Origin: Viola odorata
Lineage: Eukaryota > Streptophyta > Magnoliopsida > Malpighiales > Violaceae
Assembly (NCBI GenBank): GCA_963691705.1
Contig: OY829537.1
Span: 67,601,352-67,665,351, forward strand
Length of the DNA: 64,000 nt
Direction of reading: 5' to 3'
This document shows, piece after piece, positions 22,080 to 33,299 of the stretch (positions are counted from its first letter, which is position 1; each line of letters opens with the position of its first letter). The notes under the pieces were generated by a model, which was not told the DNA's origin, searched no databases, and worked only from the letters and a program-made list of their open reading frames with translations. The position numbers were made by a program, and so were the translations under genes.

Positions 22080-23196
22080 AGGAGATGTGTGGAAAATTAT
22101 GAGATTCCTTCCATTATGAAATTTTGTCATGCCTCTGCTTGTGGGGGGCATTTTGGTGGAAAGAAAACTGCTTTTAAAATCTTAGTGATTGCTATCTATT
22201 TTGTCAAACATATACTGAATGCTAGAGAATAGGAAATATAAGTTCTAGGAATCAAATGCCAATGAATCCTATTTTATCTCGTGAGATATTTGATATATGA
22301 CGTATAGATTTTATGAGGCCATTCCCCAACTAATGTGGTAATTTCTATATCCTTTTGGATGTTGATTATGTTTCTCAATCGGTAGAAGCAAAGGCAACGA
22401 GACCTAATGATTCTAGAATTGTTATTTCCTTCCTCAAAACTAACATCTTGAGCAAGTTTGGATTTTCAAGGGCGATTATTAGTGATCGAGGAACCTACTT
22501 TTATAATAGGATTATTGGAGCATTACTCAAGTAGTATAACATTACTCATAGTGTGTCAACTGCCTACCACCCTTAGACCAATGGCCAAGAAGAAATATCA
22601 AACAAAGAAGTAAAATCTATCTTGGCCAAGATAGTTAATCCCTCAAGGAAGGATTGGAGTTAGTGGTTGGATGATATATTGTGGGCCTATTGGACAGTCG
22701 ACAAGACACCAATTGGTATGACCCCATACAAGTTAGTGTATGGTATGACATGCCATCTACCTATAGAGATAGAGCACAAGGCCTACTGGTCCATCAAGCA
22801 GTTCAATTTGGAGATGGATGAAGTTGGAGAGCAAAGGAAGTTACAACTCCATGAGCTTGAGTAATTGAGGAACTAGGCCTATGACAAATCATTGATCTTC
22901 AAGGCCAAGACAAAAGAGTAGCATGACAAAAGGATTGCTAAGAAGAATTTCTTTGTTGGGCAGAAATTTTTACTTTATGATTCCAAGTTTAGATTTTTTT
23001 CTAGTAAATTAAAAACAAAGTGGAATGGACCTTTTGTGATTACTAGTATTTCTCCTCATGGTTTAGTAGAAATCCAAAGTACCAAAACATGTGTCATATT
23101 CAAGGTGAATGGGCAGAGATTGCAGCCCTACAATAAAGGAATCAAAGGACACACAGTAGAAAAAGAAATGGTAGATGAGCCATCATCAATAAAGTG
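22080..23196 (+). pseudogene. Athila-like integrase
   Basis: A remnant of the zinc-binding region (IMKFCHASACGGHFGGKKTAF) is followed by the catalytic core: FLKTNILSKFGFSRAIISDRG, VSTAYHP, TNGQEEISNKEVKSILAK, and WAYWTVDKTPIGMTPYKLVY. The C-terminal GPFVITSISPHGLVEI and VNGQRLQPY close it. At least five in-frame stops, several at former CAG/CAA/TGG codons, inactivate it. The segment just before the end is also present in inverted form at 20655-20812. Confidence 0.85.
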
Positions 23197-24720
23197 AAAT
23201 ATATCTATTTGTCTAGCCTAAAACAATAACTAAGGAAGTTGCTTAGGAAGCAACCCATGTTTTTATTTTACTTTACTTTTAATAAAGTTTAATTTTTCTC
23301 TGATATGGTCTAATGATTTCCCATCTTTCTTGAAAGGGTACTGAAAGTGACCAAGAATAACCTTCTTGACCAAGAGAAGGGTTGCTGCATAAGATGTCTC
23401 TTGGTCGTGTTCTTGGCCAAGAGAAATGTCTATGACAAGTGGTTGGAGAGTAAAAAGAAGGAAGAATATAAATAGAACTCTTGACCACGAACACACCCAC
23501 TACGCCTTCAAGCTTTCAGTTTCCTTTAAAAATCAACCGTCCTCAATTATCCAATAATGTTTCCCACTTCTCCTTAACTATTACTACACCATTAATGGCA
23601 TGGCCAAACAGAGCCGTTAGAGTAAGACGCGGACGTGGCTGGACATCCACTACTCCGGCCACTACTACCTCAACACCAACACCACTTTCTCTTCCTCCTC
23701 AATTAAACCAAGAATAATTTGCTCCCACAAACACAAAAACACCCTCACCAAATCCTGCACCTGCATCCAGGACCCCACCTGCAACCATGGCAGACGACCA
23801 AGCTCAAGCAAACTTTGCCCAAGCAGAAACTTCCCAGCAGATGGAAGAAATCTTCGTTGAGGCCTTCTCAGTAGAGGTCCTAGCTAGCATGGACGTCGTC
23901 ATAGAGTCCACCCTAAGAAAGCATCTATCGAAGCACCACTTGTTATCTCCCTCGAGAAACCTAGACGTGCTAAGAAGGTAGATTTCAGTGACACCATTGC
24001 TCACCCATCGACGGTTGCGGAGACCGAGCTACAAGAAGGATATGCCAAGGATCCCTACTTGGTAGATGAAGACATTTCCCCGATGAAAGATCAGTTCTAG
24101 GGGGAAGAAAGATACGGAGGTCACACCAGCATTCACACTTAAAAACGTTGCCCTAGAGTTGCCGGAGGAATCAACTGAGAATGAAAAGACTGATAAGGAA
24201 GACAGAGAGAAAAAAGAAGAAGTAGGGGAAGATGAGAAAACCCAAGAAAGTCTGTCTGGTGACAACGATTCTACCTCTAACTTAGGGTTTAAGCTTAATA
24301 AGAAGGAGATGAATAAGCCAGATTCAGAGACTGAATCTGACGAGATCCCGTTGTCCGTCTTGAAGAAGAAAAGAGTCGGTGATTGATTAGGTGGTTTGGA
24401 GAAGAACAAGTAACCGAATGGATAAAACACCAACCTTGGCTAAGAGTGACCCTCTCTTGGCCAAGGAAGTGACTAAGAATGTCATTGTGAGCCCACCACT
24501 AGGAAGAAGGATCAAAGAGGCGGGTGAGAAGAAGTTCGTTAAGCAACCAGTCAAGGAGAATCGTTCTGCTGCTATGAGCCAGAAGAGAAAAGGAAAAAGA
24601 TCCTATAGTTGCTACTATAGAGCCAAAGTAGGACGAGCAGGTATAACCAGAGCCAGAGCAGCTGGCAAAAACAAACAAGACCCCTTCCAAACCAACAAAG
24701 GTAATCCCTCCGCTCAATAA
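23197..24720 (+). other. Post-integrase region of the Athila-like element (env-like position)
   Basis: After the motif GGAAGCAACCCATG (about 23240), common after integrase in this lineage, come broken frames: a Pro/Thr-rich basic stretch (23481-23717, VRVRRGRGWTSTTPATTT), a short acidic frame (23787-23981) and a Glu/Lys-rich one (24159-24386, ESDEIPLSVLKKKRV). Athila elements carry an extra ORF here. No transmembrane or fusion feature is visible, so I do not call it envelope. Confidence 0.5.
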
Positions 24721-26130
24721 ACTTTAGGGATGGCTTAAACTAGAAAATTGCCTCTACTCTCCCCAAAAATCAAACTCCACCACCTTCAATTTAACAACCT
24801 TGCCCTAGGTTGTTTCTTGTTGTTTTGTTATTTTTTCTGTTTTTCATTTTTTGTTTTGTGTTTCTTTGCTCTTGTACATTGAGGACAATATGTCCGATAA
24901 GTGTGGGGGATTTATCTTGTATATAATGTGTTACTGTGTTTCTTGTGTGTGTTTTATGTTTTTGCATGTGTTAGTTAAATTTTTCCAGTTATAGAATTAA
25001 TTTTTGAATTTTGCATGATTTTCTCTTTTGATTTTTGTGTATTTTTAGGATAGTCCTTGCATGTTTTATGTTTGCTGTGTTGCAAAAAAATCAAAACTCC
25101 TTTTTTCTCTTGACATTATGCCTCAACACCTAAAATGCCATGACACTTCACTAGTCAAATCCATATTTTATTAACAGGGCAATCGTATGAGTGTAACATG
25201 TTCAATGCCATTAACTGCATATATCTTAATGTTGGTTTAATTATCTTGCCTATCCCCATAGATCCATGATATTTTAGTTTGGAGCTTAGGAGAGTAGTTG
25301 AAGGAACACCTAAAAGAACTTTCTTAGCCAAGTCACTAACAAAAAGACATTTCAAAAAACTTATTTTGTCATACCATATAATATTTGAATCATCCAGAAC
25401 TTATAGAAGTTGTTAGTCTTTATTTTTGCACTGCTTAAGAGTCTTCAATTCCTTGAATGTGATTGTGAACACCACTGGGTTGCACGGTGTTGGATATTCG
25501 GTACCATCACTCTTATTATTTTAGGTGAAACTCCTCGAAATCCATTTAGCTAATCCCTTAAAATCAGGCCGAAAAAGCTAAGCTAGTGGTGTTAAATGCT
25601 TGAACTTTATATGAAATATTAATTGTGAAGCAAAAGAAAAGAAAAGATTCAAGGAATTGCACAAAAAGAAATAGATTAATTATTTCCACCTTTTAATTGT
25701 TTTAAGTATGCATTTTGAAGATTCACTTGTACATGAAGTGAAGTACCCTATTTGAACTATATATGTGGTATAAAAAATAGTCTAAAATTCATAGGTCGTG
25801 CGATTATATTATAAACAATTGTAAAAAAAATTATTTTAAAAATACACATTGATTGGACATATTTTGTGGTTGTTTTTAGGGTCTGTTTACAAGCAATTTG
25901 AACGGTGTTTCTACTAATTAGAGTATATTTTCCCTACATTTTTCAAAAAGTAGTCTTGTTGCAATAAAAGTGAAAAAGGGGCAAAAAAGAGAAACATCTG
26001 GACAAAGTTGCACAGAAGCTTTTCTTGGTCGGTCTCTTGGCCAAGAAGAACATCCTTGGTTGACAGAGAATCTCAGTCTCTATGCGATACTTGAAAACAA
26101 TAATGTTAAGAAGTCTTCTGCGATTGAACC
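24721..26130 (+). other. 3' noncoding region and LTR start of the Athila-like element
   Basis: Contains TTGTACATTGAGGACAATATG and GTGTGGGGGATTTAT near 24875-24915, blocks recurrent in Athila 3' regions. A purine-rich AAAAAGGGGCAAAAAAGAG lies near 25974. By comparison with the solo LTR at 54619 the LTR appears to begin about 25850. The polypurine tract is uncertain because the purine-rich stretch lies inside rather than before that LTR start. Confidence 0.5.
26126..26130. repeat. Target-site duplication GAACC (left) of the 17.5-kb element
   Basis: Identical to 43629-43633, immediately outside the two LTRs. Confidence 0.95.
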
Positions 26131-27067
26131 TGTTGATACCCGAATTTTGACGCCATTTTTAGTTGATTTTAGCATTTTTGTTATTTACTTAATTTACTGT
26201 CATTTTTAGTTAATTTACTATCGCTAGCATTTCTAAGTGTTTCATCGCATTTTAGCATCATCGTTAGCATCGTCAGCTTTCGAAATCGCATTTTTAATTT
26301 TTCGTCACGTATTTTCATTATTATTATCATTATTATTTTTAGCCTTAAAAATTATATTTTTAACTATCCGGCAGTCGTTTGCTAGTTTTTTCTTCGTTTT
26401 AGGTCTTCTCATGATTTTTAGAATTTTTCATATTTTAGCGCATTTTTTAGTATTTTTATTTTTTATTATTATTTTCGTTCGAGCTTTTATTGGACCCGAG
26501 TAAGTTCGCTAGGAAAATAGCTTGAATTTGAAATGTTTTCCATCAACTAGTTGCTAGATTTTTTTTCGGCCACAACGGTCTACAACGTCTCGTGTAATTT
26601 TCGGCGTAACGTCATTATTTTTTCGTCCGAACGTTTCACATTTTTGAACGAGAAAATAAACACGTTAAACGAAAAATTCTCGTCATTCGCTGTAGACGGT
26701 CAAACCCGTCATATTTTTCTCTACGCACTGGTACCTTCGGTTCGAAAAGTCTGAACGTTTGCTCGCAGGACTCGGCTCGAGTCCATTTAAATAAGATAAA
26801 GGGCCATTTAATCATGGCCGTTGATCTGGTCAACAAAGGAAAGTCAACCAGATCAACGACCCTTGAATTAATGTGCATGGTGCACATGAATAGCATGGAA
26901 GCGAGCAAACAGTGGAGCAGGCCACCGAGCTGCCTGCTCCAACGTCTTGTCCCGTTCGAACGATCACCTCAAGCCCTAGACTTGCCACCTCACACAGCCG
27001 TAGCTCCGCCACCGCGACAAAGCAGCCACCATGCGCAGTACTGAGCTTCAAACGCCACGCGACTTCG

Positions 27068-27082
27068 GGCTATAAATACAAG
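27068..27082 (+). promoter_or_regulatory. TATA box of the 5' LTR promoter
   Basis: GGCTATAAATACAAG, repeated at about 41325 in the 3' LTR. The equivalents are GCCTATAAATAACC near 7823 in solo LTR A and, inverted, TTGTATTTATAGGC near 51493 in solo LTR D. Confidence 0.65.
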
Positions 27083-28079
27083 CCTCCATCCTTCGTTCAA
27101 ACGACACCAATTTGGCAAGAAAAACTTGCTCTTCCTCCCTTCTTGATTGATAGCCCATATTGAGCATCAATCGTCCAGTTTAAAGCTTGAGAGTAAGCTC
27201 TCTCTCTCTAAGCTCGTTTTTTGGTTTTTAAGCATTTTTCTTCTTTAATTCGTTTGGCCGGATTTAGAGTAGATTAATTGCTTGTTTTTGTGCCATTAAT
27301 TCATGTGCATGATGTAGATTAAATACATACTGTCAATTTTAAAAATTGTTAGCTAGATTGTGTGAATTAATTAGTTTTCGATAATTAACAGTTCGGTCAT
27401 TTTTTCGAAATTAAACTCGGTATGTTTTGAAATAAAATTCGAGCTTCGTACGGTCGAGACGCCGTCTCGGTACGAAGATCGCGAGAAACGGACAAGGCTA
27501 GCCGGAGCTTGGCCGCCGGCAGTACGCCGACGACAAAGAAGAAGATGAACAGTGCCAGGCTTCGGCACTGTTCACGCGTGGAAAGGTGATGGGCTAAAAT
27601 GTTTTCATAGGCCAGGCACTATTCCTGGCCCATTTCCAATTTTCCTTTCATTTTTTTAGTTGTGCCCAGCCCATTTTCAATTCTTTCCGAGACTTCGGAT
27701 CACGCTTTTTCGTAAAAATAATTCGTATGCTTCGTATGATCATTTTTCGTACTATCAACTGTTTAATTTTCTGTACTTATCAACTGTTTTAATTATTCGC
27801 ACTTTAAAATTCTGCAATTTACTTTCGGCAATTTCAATTCAATTATTCATTTTACCGCCTACATGGTCGGTCGCATTGTAATTCTCGTAAATATCAACTG
27901 CTTTAATTTTTCGCAAACTGCTGGAAATGCTTCCGCAAATATCAACTGTTTATTTTCTACAAATATCAACTGTTTTATTTTCTGCAATAGCAACTGTTTT
28001 ATTTTCTGCATTATCAACCTGTTTTATTTTCTGCAAGCCATCAACTGTTTTAATTCCTTGTAAATCGTCAACTACATTT

Positions 28080-28520
28080 AATTTTTCTGCACTTATCAAA
28101 ACAGCATTTATATTTCGTATGCGTTAAATCCATCATTTCTCGCATGCAATCAACTCAGTATTTAATTTTCGTATGCGTGAAATCCATCATTTCTCGCATG
28201 CAATCAAAACAGCATTTAAATTTTGTATGCGTTAAATCCATCATTTCTCGCATGCAATCAACTCAGCATTTAATTTTCGTATGCGTGAAATCCATCATTT
28301 CTCGCATGCAATCAACTCAACATTTAAATTTCGTATGCGTTAAATAAATCATTTCTCGCATGCAATCAACTCAGCATTTAATTTTCGTATGCGTCAAATC
28401 AATCATTTCTCGCATGCAATCAACTATCATCATTTATTTTCCTGCACTTACCAGACTCAACATTTAATTCTCGTATGCATAAAATCCATCATTTTTCGTA
28501 TGCAATCAACTGTCATTTAA
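28080..28520. repeat. Tandem array in the 5' LTR
   Basis: Units of about 53-57 bp, CGTATGCGTKAAATCCATCA followed by TTTCTCGCATGCAATCAAC and a CAGCATTTAAWTTT link. At least six units, partly alternating AAAACAGC and CTCAGC versions. Confidence 0.85.
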
Positions 28521-29447
28521 ATTTTTGCACTCATAAAATTGCTTATTTATTTCTCGAGCTATCGCTAACACTCTCACTTTGTAGGTTTTAATTTCAAGCT
28601 TCGCTCAAAAGTACGCCTTTCGATTCCCTTTTATTTATTCAATGCTTTTCGTAAATATCAATCGTACGCATGATATATAGAACTACTAGAATTAAAATCA
28701 ACCTACATGAACAACGTGTTTAAAGACTCGCTTAAAATGCCATGCTCATCTGATTTTAAATTCTCACTTATATTGACTGTATGTACATGGGGACTTTTGA
28801 TCCCACATCAGTTTTTCACTTCAAAAACCTTTCATTCAATCTGTACTCTGCTAAGCTATCCATGATAGAATCACGTAGTAATTAATTTAATCATGCATGG
28901 CCCGATGATGAAATAGAGGGCGCTCATTCAGTCTTTCAGAAAATCCAGTCCCATCACGTTACGGTCAGGAATAATCAATCGGTCTTGATAAACGGTAACC
29001 CCGTCCAAAAGACGTTCAAACGGTAACCCCGTCCAACGATTAATTATTTCTGAACAGTCACGATAATAGAAAAGACCAAAGTGACGATTCCTCTAAGGGC
29101 CCCATTTTCAAAACAAAACGCATTTTCATCAAACACCTTTTAAAAAAACACCTCTCTCATCAACCGGTAACCATTTTCGGATGTGACTCGGGTGCCTAAC
29201 ACCTTCCCGAGACCATAATACGATCCCGAACCTTTGCCTGGGGTCCAGACCCTTTTTTTTGTGCCTTTAGTTTTTTATTTATTATATTTTCTATGCCATG
29301 GCAATTAAGGTTCCCTAGACTTAGCAACCAAATTAGGGTGGCGACTTCATTGCATGTTGCAAGGCGTCTGTTTACGCTGAGCATCGTAAGGTCTCAAGTT
29401 CGTTGCACACTCGCGAATAACTTTTTGTTAATTTTCAGGGCGCGACA

Positions 29448-29467
29448 GTTTGGCGACTTCACTGGGG
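29448..29467 (+). other. Primer-binding-site-like sequence
   Basis: GTTTGGCGACTTCACTGGGG directly follows the 5' LTR terminus GCGACA, the position of a tRNA primer site. It resembles primer sites of Tat-type gypsy elements; the tRNA was not identified. Confidence 0.6.
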
Positions 29468-29936
29468 AAAGTTTAGGGTCGGAGCCGGTTTTATCTTTTT
29501 AGAGAGGTGTTTTATTTGTTTATTTATTTATTTGCTTTGATCAATTGCTGGTCTGTTCATTTATTTGCTTTATCAATTGTCATATGCATTTCATAGCGCC
29601 CTACACCCAGGGGACAATTACCAAATTAGGAGGGTAGTAGTGACGCCCTAGGACACATGTCCTGGGTAGTGTTCACCAATCCCAACTCGGATGAACCCCT
29701 AAAGCCAGTCGAAAGGTTACACGATTTCGCAAGGAATCGGGACACTGGACGACACTTTAGGGACCTTTTCATTGTATCATCCGGGAACCATTCAAGCCAG
29801 TTAGAAAAGTCAGAATCAGAGCCCCAGCACGTGCATCATGATCATATCTGTCTTGTCGTGGCTCTATTTACCTTGTTACCATGATTTCCATTTTTCGTAA
29901 TTTTTCTTTCGGGGTTATTTGAAGAGAAAAAAAATC
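29468..29936. other. 5' noncoding leader of the 17.5-kb element
   Basis: Contains no supported gene. A TTTATTTATTTATTT stretch lies near 29517. A 75-codon frame at 29657-29884 has no known domain. Confidence 0.5.
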
Positions 29937-30279
29937 GCGTGGCGGCTCACACCCCACATTTCAAAAAATCTTGTGGCGGTTTAAACCCCACCTTTCAAAA
30001 ATTGTGTGGCGGTTCACACCCCACATTTCAAAAAATCCTGTGGCGGTTTAAACCCCACCTTTCAAAAATTGTGTGGCGGTTTAAACCCCACTTTTCAAAA
30101 ATTGTGTGGCGGTTCACACCCCACATTTCAAAAAACCATGTGGCGGTTCACACCCCACATTTCAAAAATCATGTGGCTGGTTTAAACCCTACGTTTCAAT
30201 CTTGTGCGGCGGTTCAAAACCCCACTTTTCGTCAAAATTTTTGTGGTGATTCAAACCCCACTTTCGTCAAAAATTCTAA
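29937..30279. repeat. Minisatellite 1: about 34 bp, 10 copies
   Basis: Units read TGTGGCGGTTYAMACCCCAC followed by MTTTCAAAAAWTS. The two main variants, GGTTCACACC and GGTTTAAACC, are interspersed. An open frame of 118 codons on the plus strand is a by-product of the repeat. Confidence 0.9.
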
Positions 30280-30490
30280 ATTTAGACACTACTGATTAGT
30301 TTCTTTTCTACTTGCAAGACGGAGGCATGAAAGGAAGCTTCGCTATAGTCGAGCCTACGACTTTAAACAAGGGCGCTTCGTGGGAGGCAACCCACGCGTT
30401 CTTTTCAATTATTCTATTTTTTGTCAATTTTAAATTCCACACGGGATACCTTTTCCCTATGAATTTACTATTTAAACTGTCTCTTCATTT

Positions 30491-30870
30491 CAGTGCAACG
30501 AGACTTGTAAACTTGGGGGCAAGCGAATGAAGTGACGACCAAAGGAAGGCGTTGAAAGCTGTCCAAGCTCATTTTTCAAGGAAGTTGTCCTTTATGTTTA
30601 CAATTTCCCCTTTCGTAATTTACGTTTCTGTAAATTATGGCCTCGCAATTTACATTTCCGTAGTTTTGCATTTCAGGTGCAACTAGACTTGTAAACTTAG
30701 GGGCAAGCAAGTGAAGTGACGACCAAAAGAAGGTGTCAAAAAATGTCCGAGCTCATTTTTCATGGAAGTTGTCCTTTTATATTTTTGCAATTTCCGTTTC
30801 TGCAATATACATTTCCATAATTTATGTTTTCGCAAGCTACATTTCCACGATTTTTTAAACTCCGACAATT
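30491..30870. repeat. Minisatellite 2: about 184-bp direct duplication
   Basis: GTGCAACGAGACTTGTAAAC at about 30493 recurs as GTGCAACTAGACTTGTAAAC at about 30677. Both continue through GTGACGACCAAARGAAGG and GGAAGTTGTCCTTT. Just upstream, GTGGGAGGCAACCCACG (about 30379) resembles the motif found after pol in gypsy elements and may be a trace of a lost coding region. Confidence 0.8.
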
Positions 30871-31659
30871 TATGTTGTTGCAAGAGTGTGTGCGTCATGT
30901 TGGCTAAAATCCTTAGTTTTCGCAAAATTTTCTCTTTATACATGTGCAACTTGGGCTAAAAAAAAAAGAAGAAGAGGAGAAAACAAAAATCCCACGTTTT
31001 GAACATTTTTTTCCAAACATATTCATCACTTTATCACGACACAGATGACCGGTGCGTTCATTAGCAACTATATGAAACATACATGATCTTGTCTGTTAGC
31101 TCTTATATCCATGGCATGTTTAGACGTAAGCAATCACAAAACATATCCCTGTGAGTATTTTGGGCCTTCACGCCTTGTTTCTTTCATGAGTGTAAGTGCC
31201 TGACTAGGTACTAGTTGAATTCGCATAATATCCAGGGTACATGTGCAATTAGACATGGGATAGCAATAAAATGACGTGGGACTTTTACGACCTTCTCCAT
31301 TTTTTTCGTTTCTTCCCTCTTTCCACCACATATGCCATCACTCCTACCAAAACCTTCACTATCAGTCATACCCCGGGAGCCAAGGAGCAGTCTCAACTAA
31401 GATTGCCAGCCAAAAATAAAAGCATGCCAAGCTCAAGTTCACGACGAAGGAGACAGAATAGGTCACCGAAAGATCGCTGAGAGCCATCACCGAAGAAAGA
31501 CCAAAAACCCGAAGATGAAGGTCGAGGCTTTAAGCTAAAACGAGAAGAGATCAAGACAAAGGATGTGCTTGCTCTGCTCTGTTGCATTTCAAATCAAATC
31601 AAAAGGGGGGGGGGGGATAGAGAGACATGCTCAAAGACATTCGAAGAATACAAACAATC
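30871..31659. other. Noncoding interior, no gene seen
   Basis: Mixed sequence with short frames lacking domains. A run of 12 G residues lies at 31605-31616. Confidence 0.5.
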
Positions 31660-32110
31660 GAAGAGCCGAAGCAAGCACAGCCCGGGGATAACTAAACTCG
31701 AGAAAACTCGAAGAAAACATTCCCCAGTAAAGACTCGAGAAAAAGGCCAAAGCCAACTCGAGAAATCTCAAAGCAAGCATCCCTAGTAAGGACACGAGAA
31801 GAAAAGGGCCCAAGGCCAACTCAAGTAGTGAGTCACAAAAACAACAGCGACGGCACTCCCAAGTAAAGACTCAAGAAAAAGGGCCCAAAGGCAACTCGAG
31901 AAATCTCAAAGCAAGCATCCATAGTAAGGATACGAGAAGAAAAGGGCCTAAGGCCAACTCAAGTAGTGAGTCGCAAAAAGAACAGCAACGACACTCCCCA
32001 GTGAAGACTTGAGAAGAGAAAGGGCCCAGAGCCAACTCAAGAAATCTCGAAGAAAACATTCTCCAGCAAAGAATCGAGACAAAGGGCCCCTGGCCGACCG
32101 GAAAGCAGCC
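31660..32110. repeat. Minisatellite 3: about 139-bp units
   Basis: AACTCGAGAAATCTCAAAGC starts at 31754 and 31893 (139 bp apart), with partial copies on either side. Each unit holds GTAAGGAYACGAGAAGAAAA and AACTCAAGTAGTGAGTC. CTCGAG palindromes recur. Confidence 0.8.
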
Positions 32111-32824
32111 ACAACAAGGATCCATGAGCTCATGCACTCTGTCGAGAAAGCATCCCCAGCAAAAAGTGAAGGAACTCACGCACCTCGGTCTTATCAAGGC
32201 CAATCGATAAAGCATCATTCATCAAAAACCTTCCAACTCATAAACAATCAAGCACATCTTTTCCAAAACCAGCTTCCTTCCGGACATTTTATGTCCTTTC
32301 ATTATTTTCCGTAAAAGTCCCATCGATTATAAGAATGCCCATGCATGTGCATCTTCATTTGAAGTCTATTCACTCGTATTGACATTGCGAATTGAAAATT
32401 ATGTATCATGTTAGTTGCATCTTTATGAGCGTAAAAACACTTAACCTTGTTTCAGAGTGTGAGTGCAAACACTAATATCAGGTGAGGATTGCTTACGACT
32501 GCAAGTTGTGGGAAAGTCTTGTCCTTGAGGTCGTTATTTCTTGAACAAGCCGTAGACGTTATCTAGACTTGAATCAATCATGTTCATATAACGAAAACTG
32601 AACGAACATTTTTATCCAAAAAAGAGAAAAAAGGCTTGAATTTATTTTCTTAAACAAAGAAATCATTTTCATTCCAAACAAAAAACTTGGGGCCAAGCCA
32701 TGGGTTAAATGTAGGAATATTTGATATTTCTCACATAGGTCAATTGTTCTTTCATTTTTCCATCTGTTGCTGCTTCGTGTTTGCTTCCTTTCAATTTGCA
32801 GGATACAGATATGCTCTAGTGAAA

Positions 32825-33124
32825 CCTCAACCATGGGTCTTCGATGACAACATCGTTGTAAAGCCCTCGCCATCTTTGATTTTCATCAAAGTCCAATCAA
32901 CATCGAATGGAAAATGTTATCACTCCTCAACCATGGGTCTTCGATGACAACATCGTTGTAAAGCTCTCGCCATCTTGGATTTTCATCAAAGTCCAATCAA
33001 TATCGAATGGAGAACATTACCACTCCTCAACCATGGGTCTTCGATGACAACATCGTTGTAAAGCCCTCGCCGTCTTGGATTTTCATCAAAATCTAATGGA
33101 GTACGTTACCACTCCCAAATCAAC
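32825..33124. repeat. Minisatellite 4: three 100-bp units
   Basis: CCTCAACCATGGGTCTTCG begins at 32825, 32925 and 33025, exactly 100 bp apart. Each contains the inverted repeat GATGACAACATCGTTG. Confidence 0.9.
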
Positions 33125-33236
33125 TTCGTGCGATGGATCATGCTCCCTCACATTCAAAATCAACTTTGCACGATGGATCACGCTCCCCCACATTCAAATC
33201 AACTTCGTGTGGCAAATCACGTTTCCTCACGGTAGA
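33108..33236. repeat. Minisatellite 5: about 45-bp units, 3 copies
   Basis: Units with CAAATCAACTTCGTGCG followed by ATGGATCACGCTCCCTCACA. It abuts the 100-bp array on the left. Confidence 0.7.
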
Positions 33237-33299
33237 CCACTCTCCATCTCAGTTCATACAGTAAGTTCAAGGTAAGACTTGCTTTCCCTTTATACCATC

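Larger units (their letters stand above)
19750..26130 (+). mobile_element. Athila-like Ty3/gypsy retrotransposon, main part (5' truncated)
   Basis: In order: gag tail (about 19800-20080), protease-region fragment, reverse transcriptase, RNase H, integrase, a variable post-integrase region with proline/threonine-rich and acidic frames, a TGTGGGGGATT tract near 24901, a purine-rich stretch near 25972-26000, and the first about 281 bp of a 3' LTR starting near 25850 (TGATTGGACAT). The order and sequence blocks fit Athila. The element is cut at 26130 by insertion of the 17.5-kb LARD-like element and resumes at 43634. Confidence 0.8.
26131..29447 (+). repeat. 5' LTR of the 17.5-kb element (3317 bp)
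   Basis: Contains a stem-loop at 26819-26859, TATA-like GGCTATAAATACAAG near 27068, repeated GCATGCAATCAACTCAGCATT units (28080-28520) and the stem-loop at 29187-29211 before the 3' end. It keeps about 126 bp (around 28790-28910) that is deleted from the 3' LTR. Confidence 0.93.

Noticed and set aside
23481..24720. Envelope gene of the Athila-like element
   Set aside because: The position fits, but no transmembrane helix, signal peptide or conserved envelope motif is seen and the frames are broken. I left it as an unassigned post-integrase region.
28080..28520. CRISPR-like appearance of regular 19-bp repeats with spacers
   Set aside because: The spacers are themselves repeats, the locus is inside an LTR of a plant retrotransposon, and it recurs in other LTR copies. 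Nothing prokaryotic is present.
29939..30295. 118-codon plus-strand frame of HTPHFKKSCGGLNPTFQ-type repeats
   Set aside because: By-product of the 34-bp minisatellite; it has no start context or homologous protein that I recognise.
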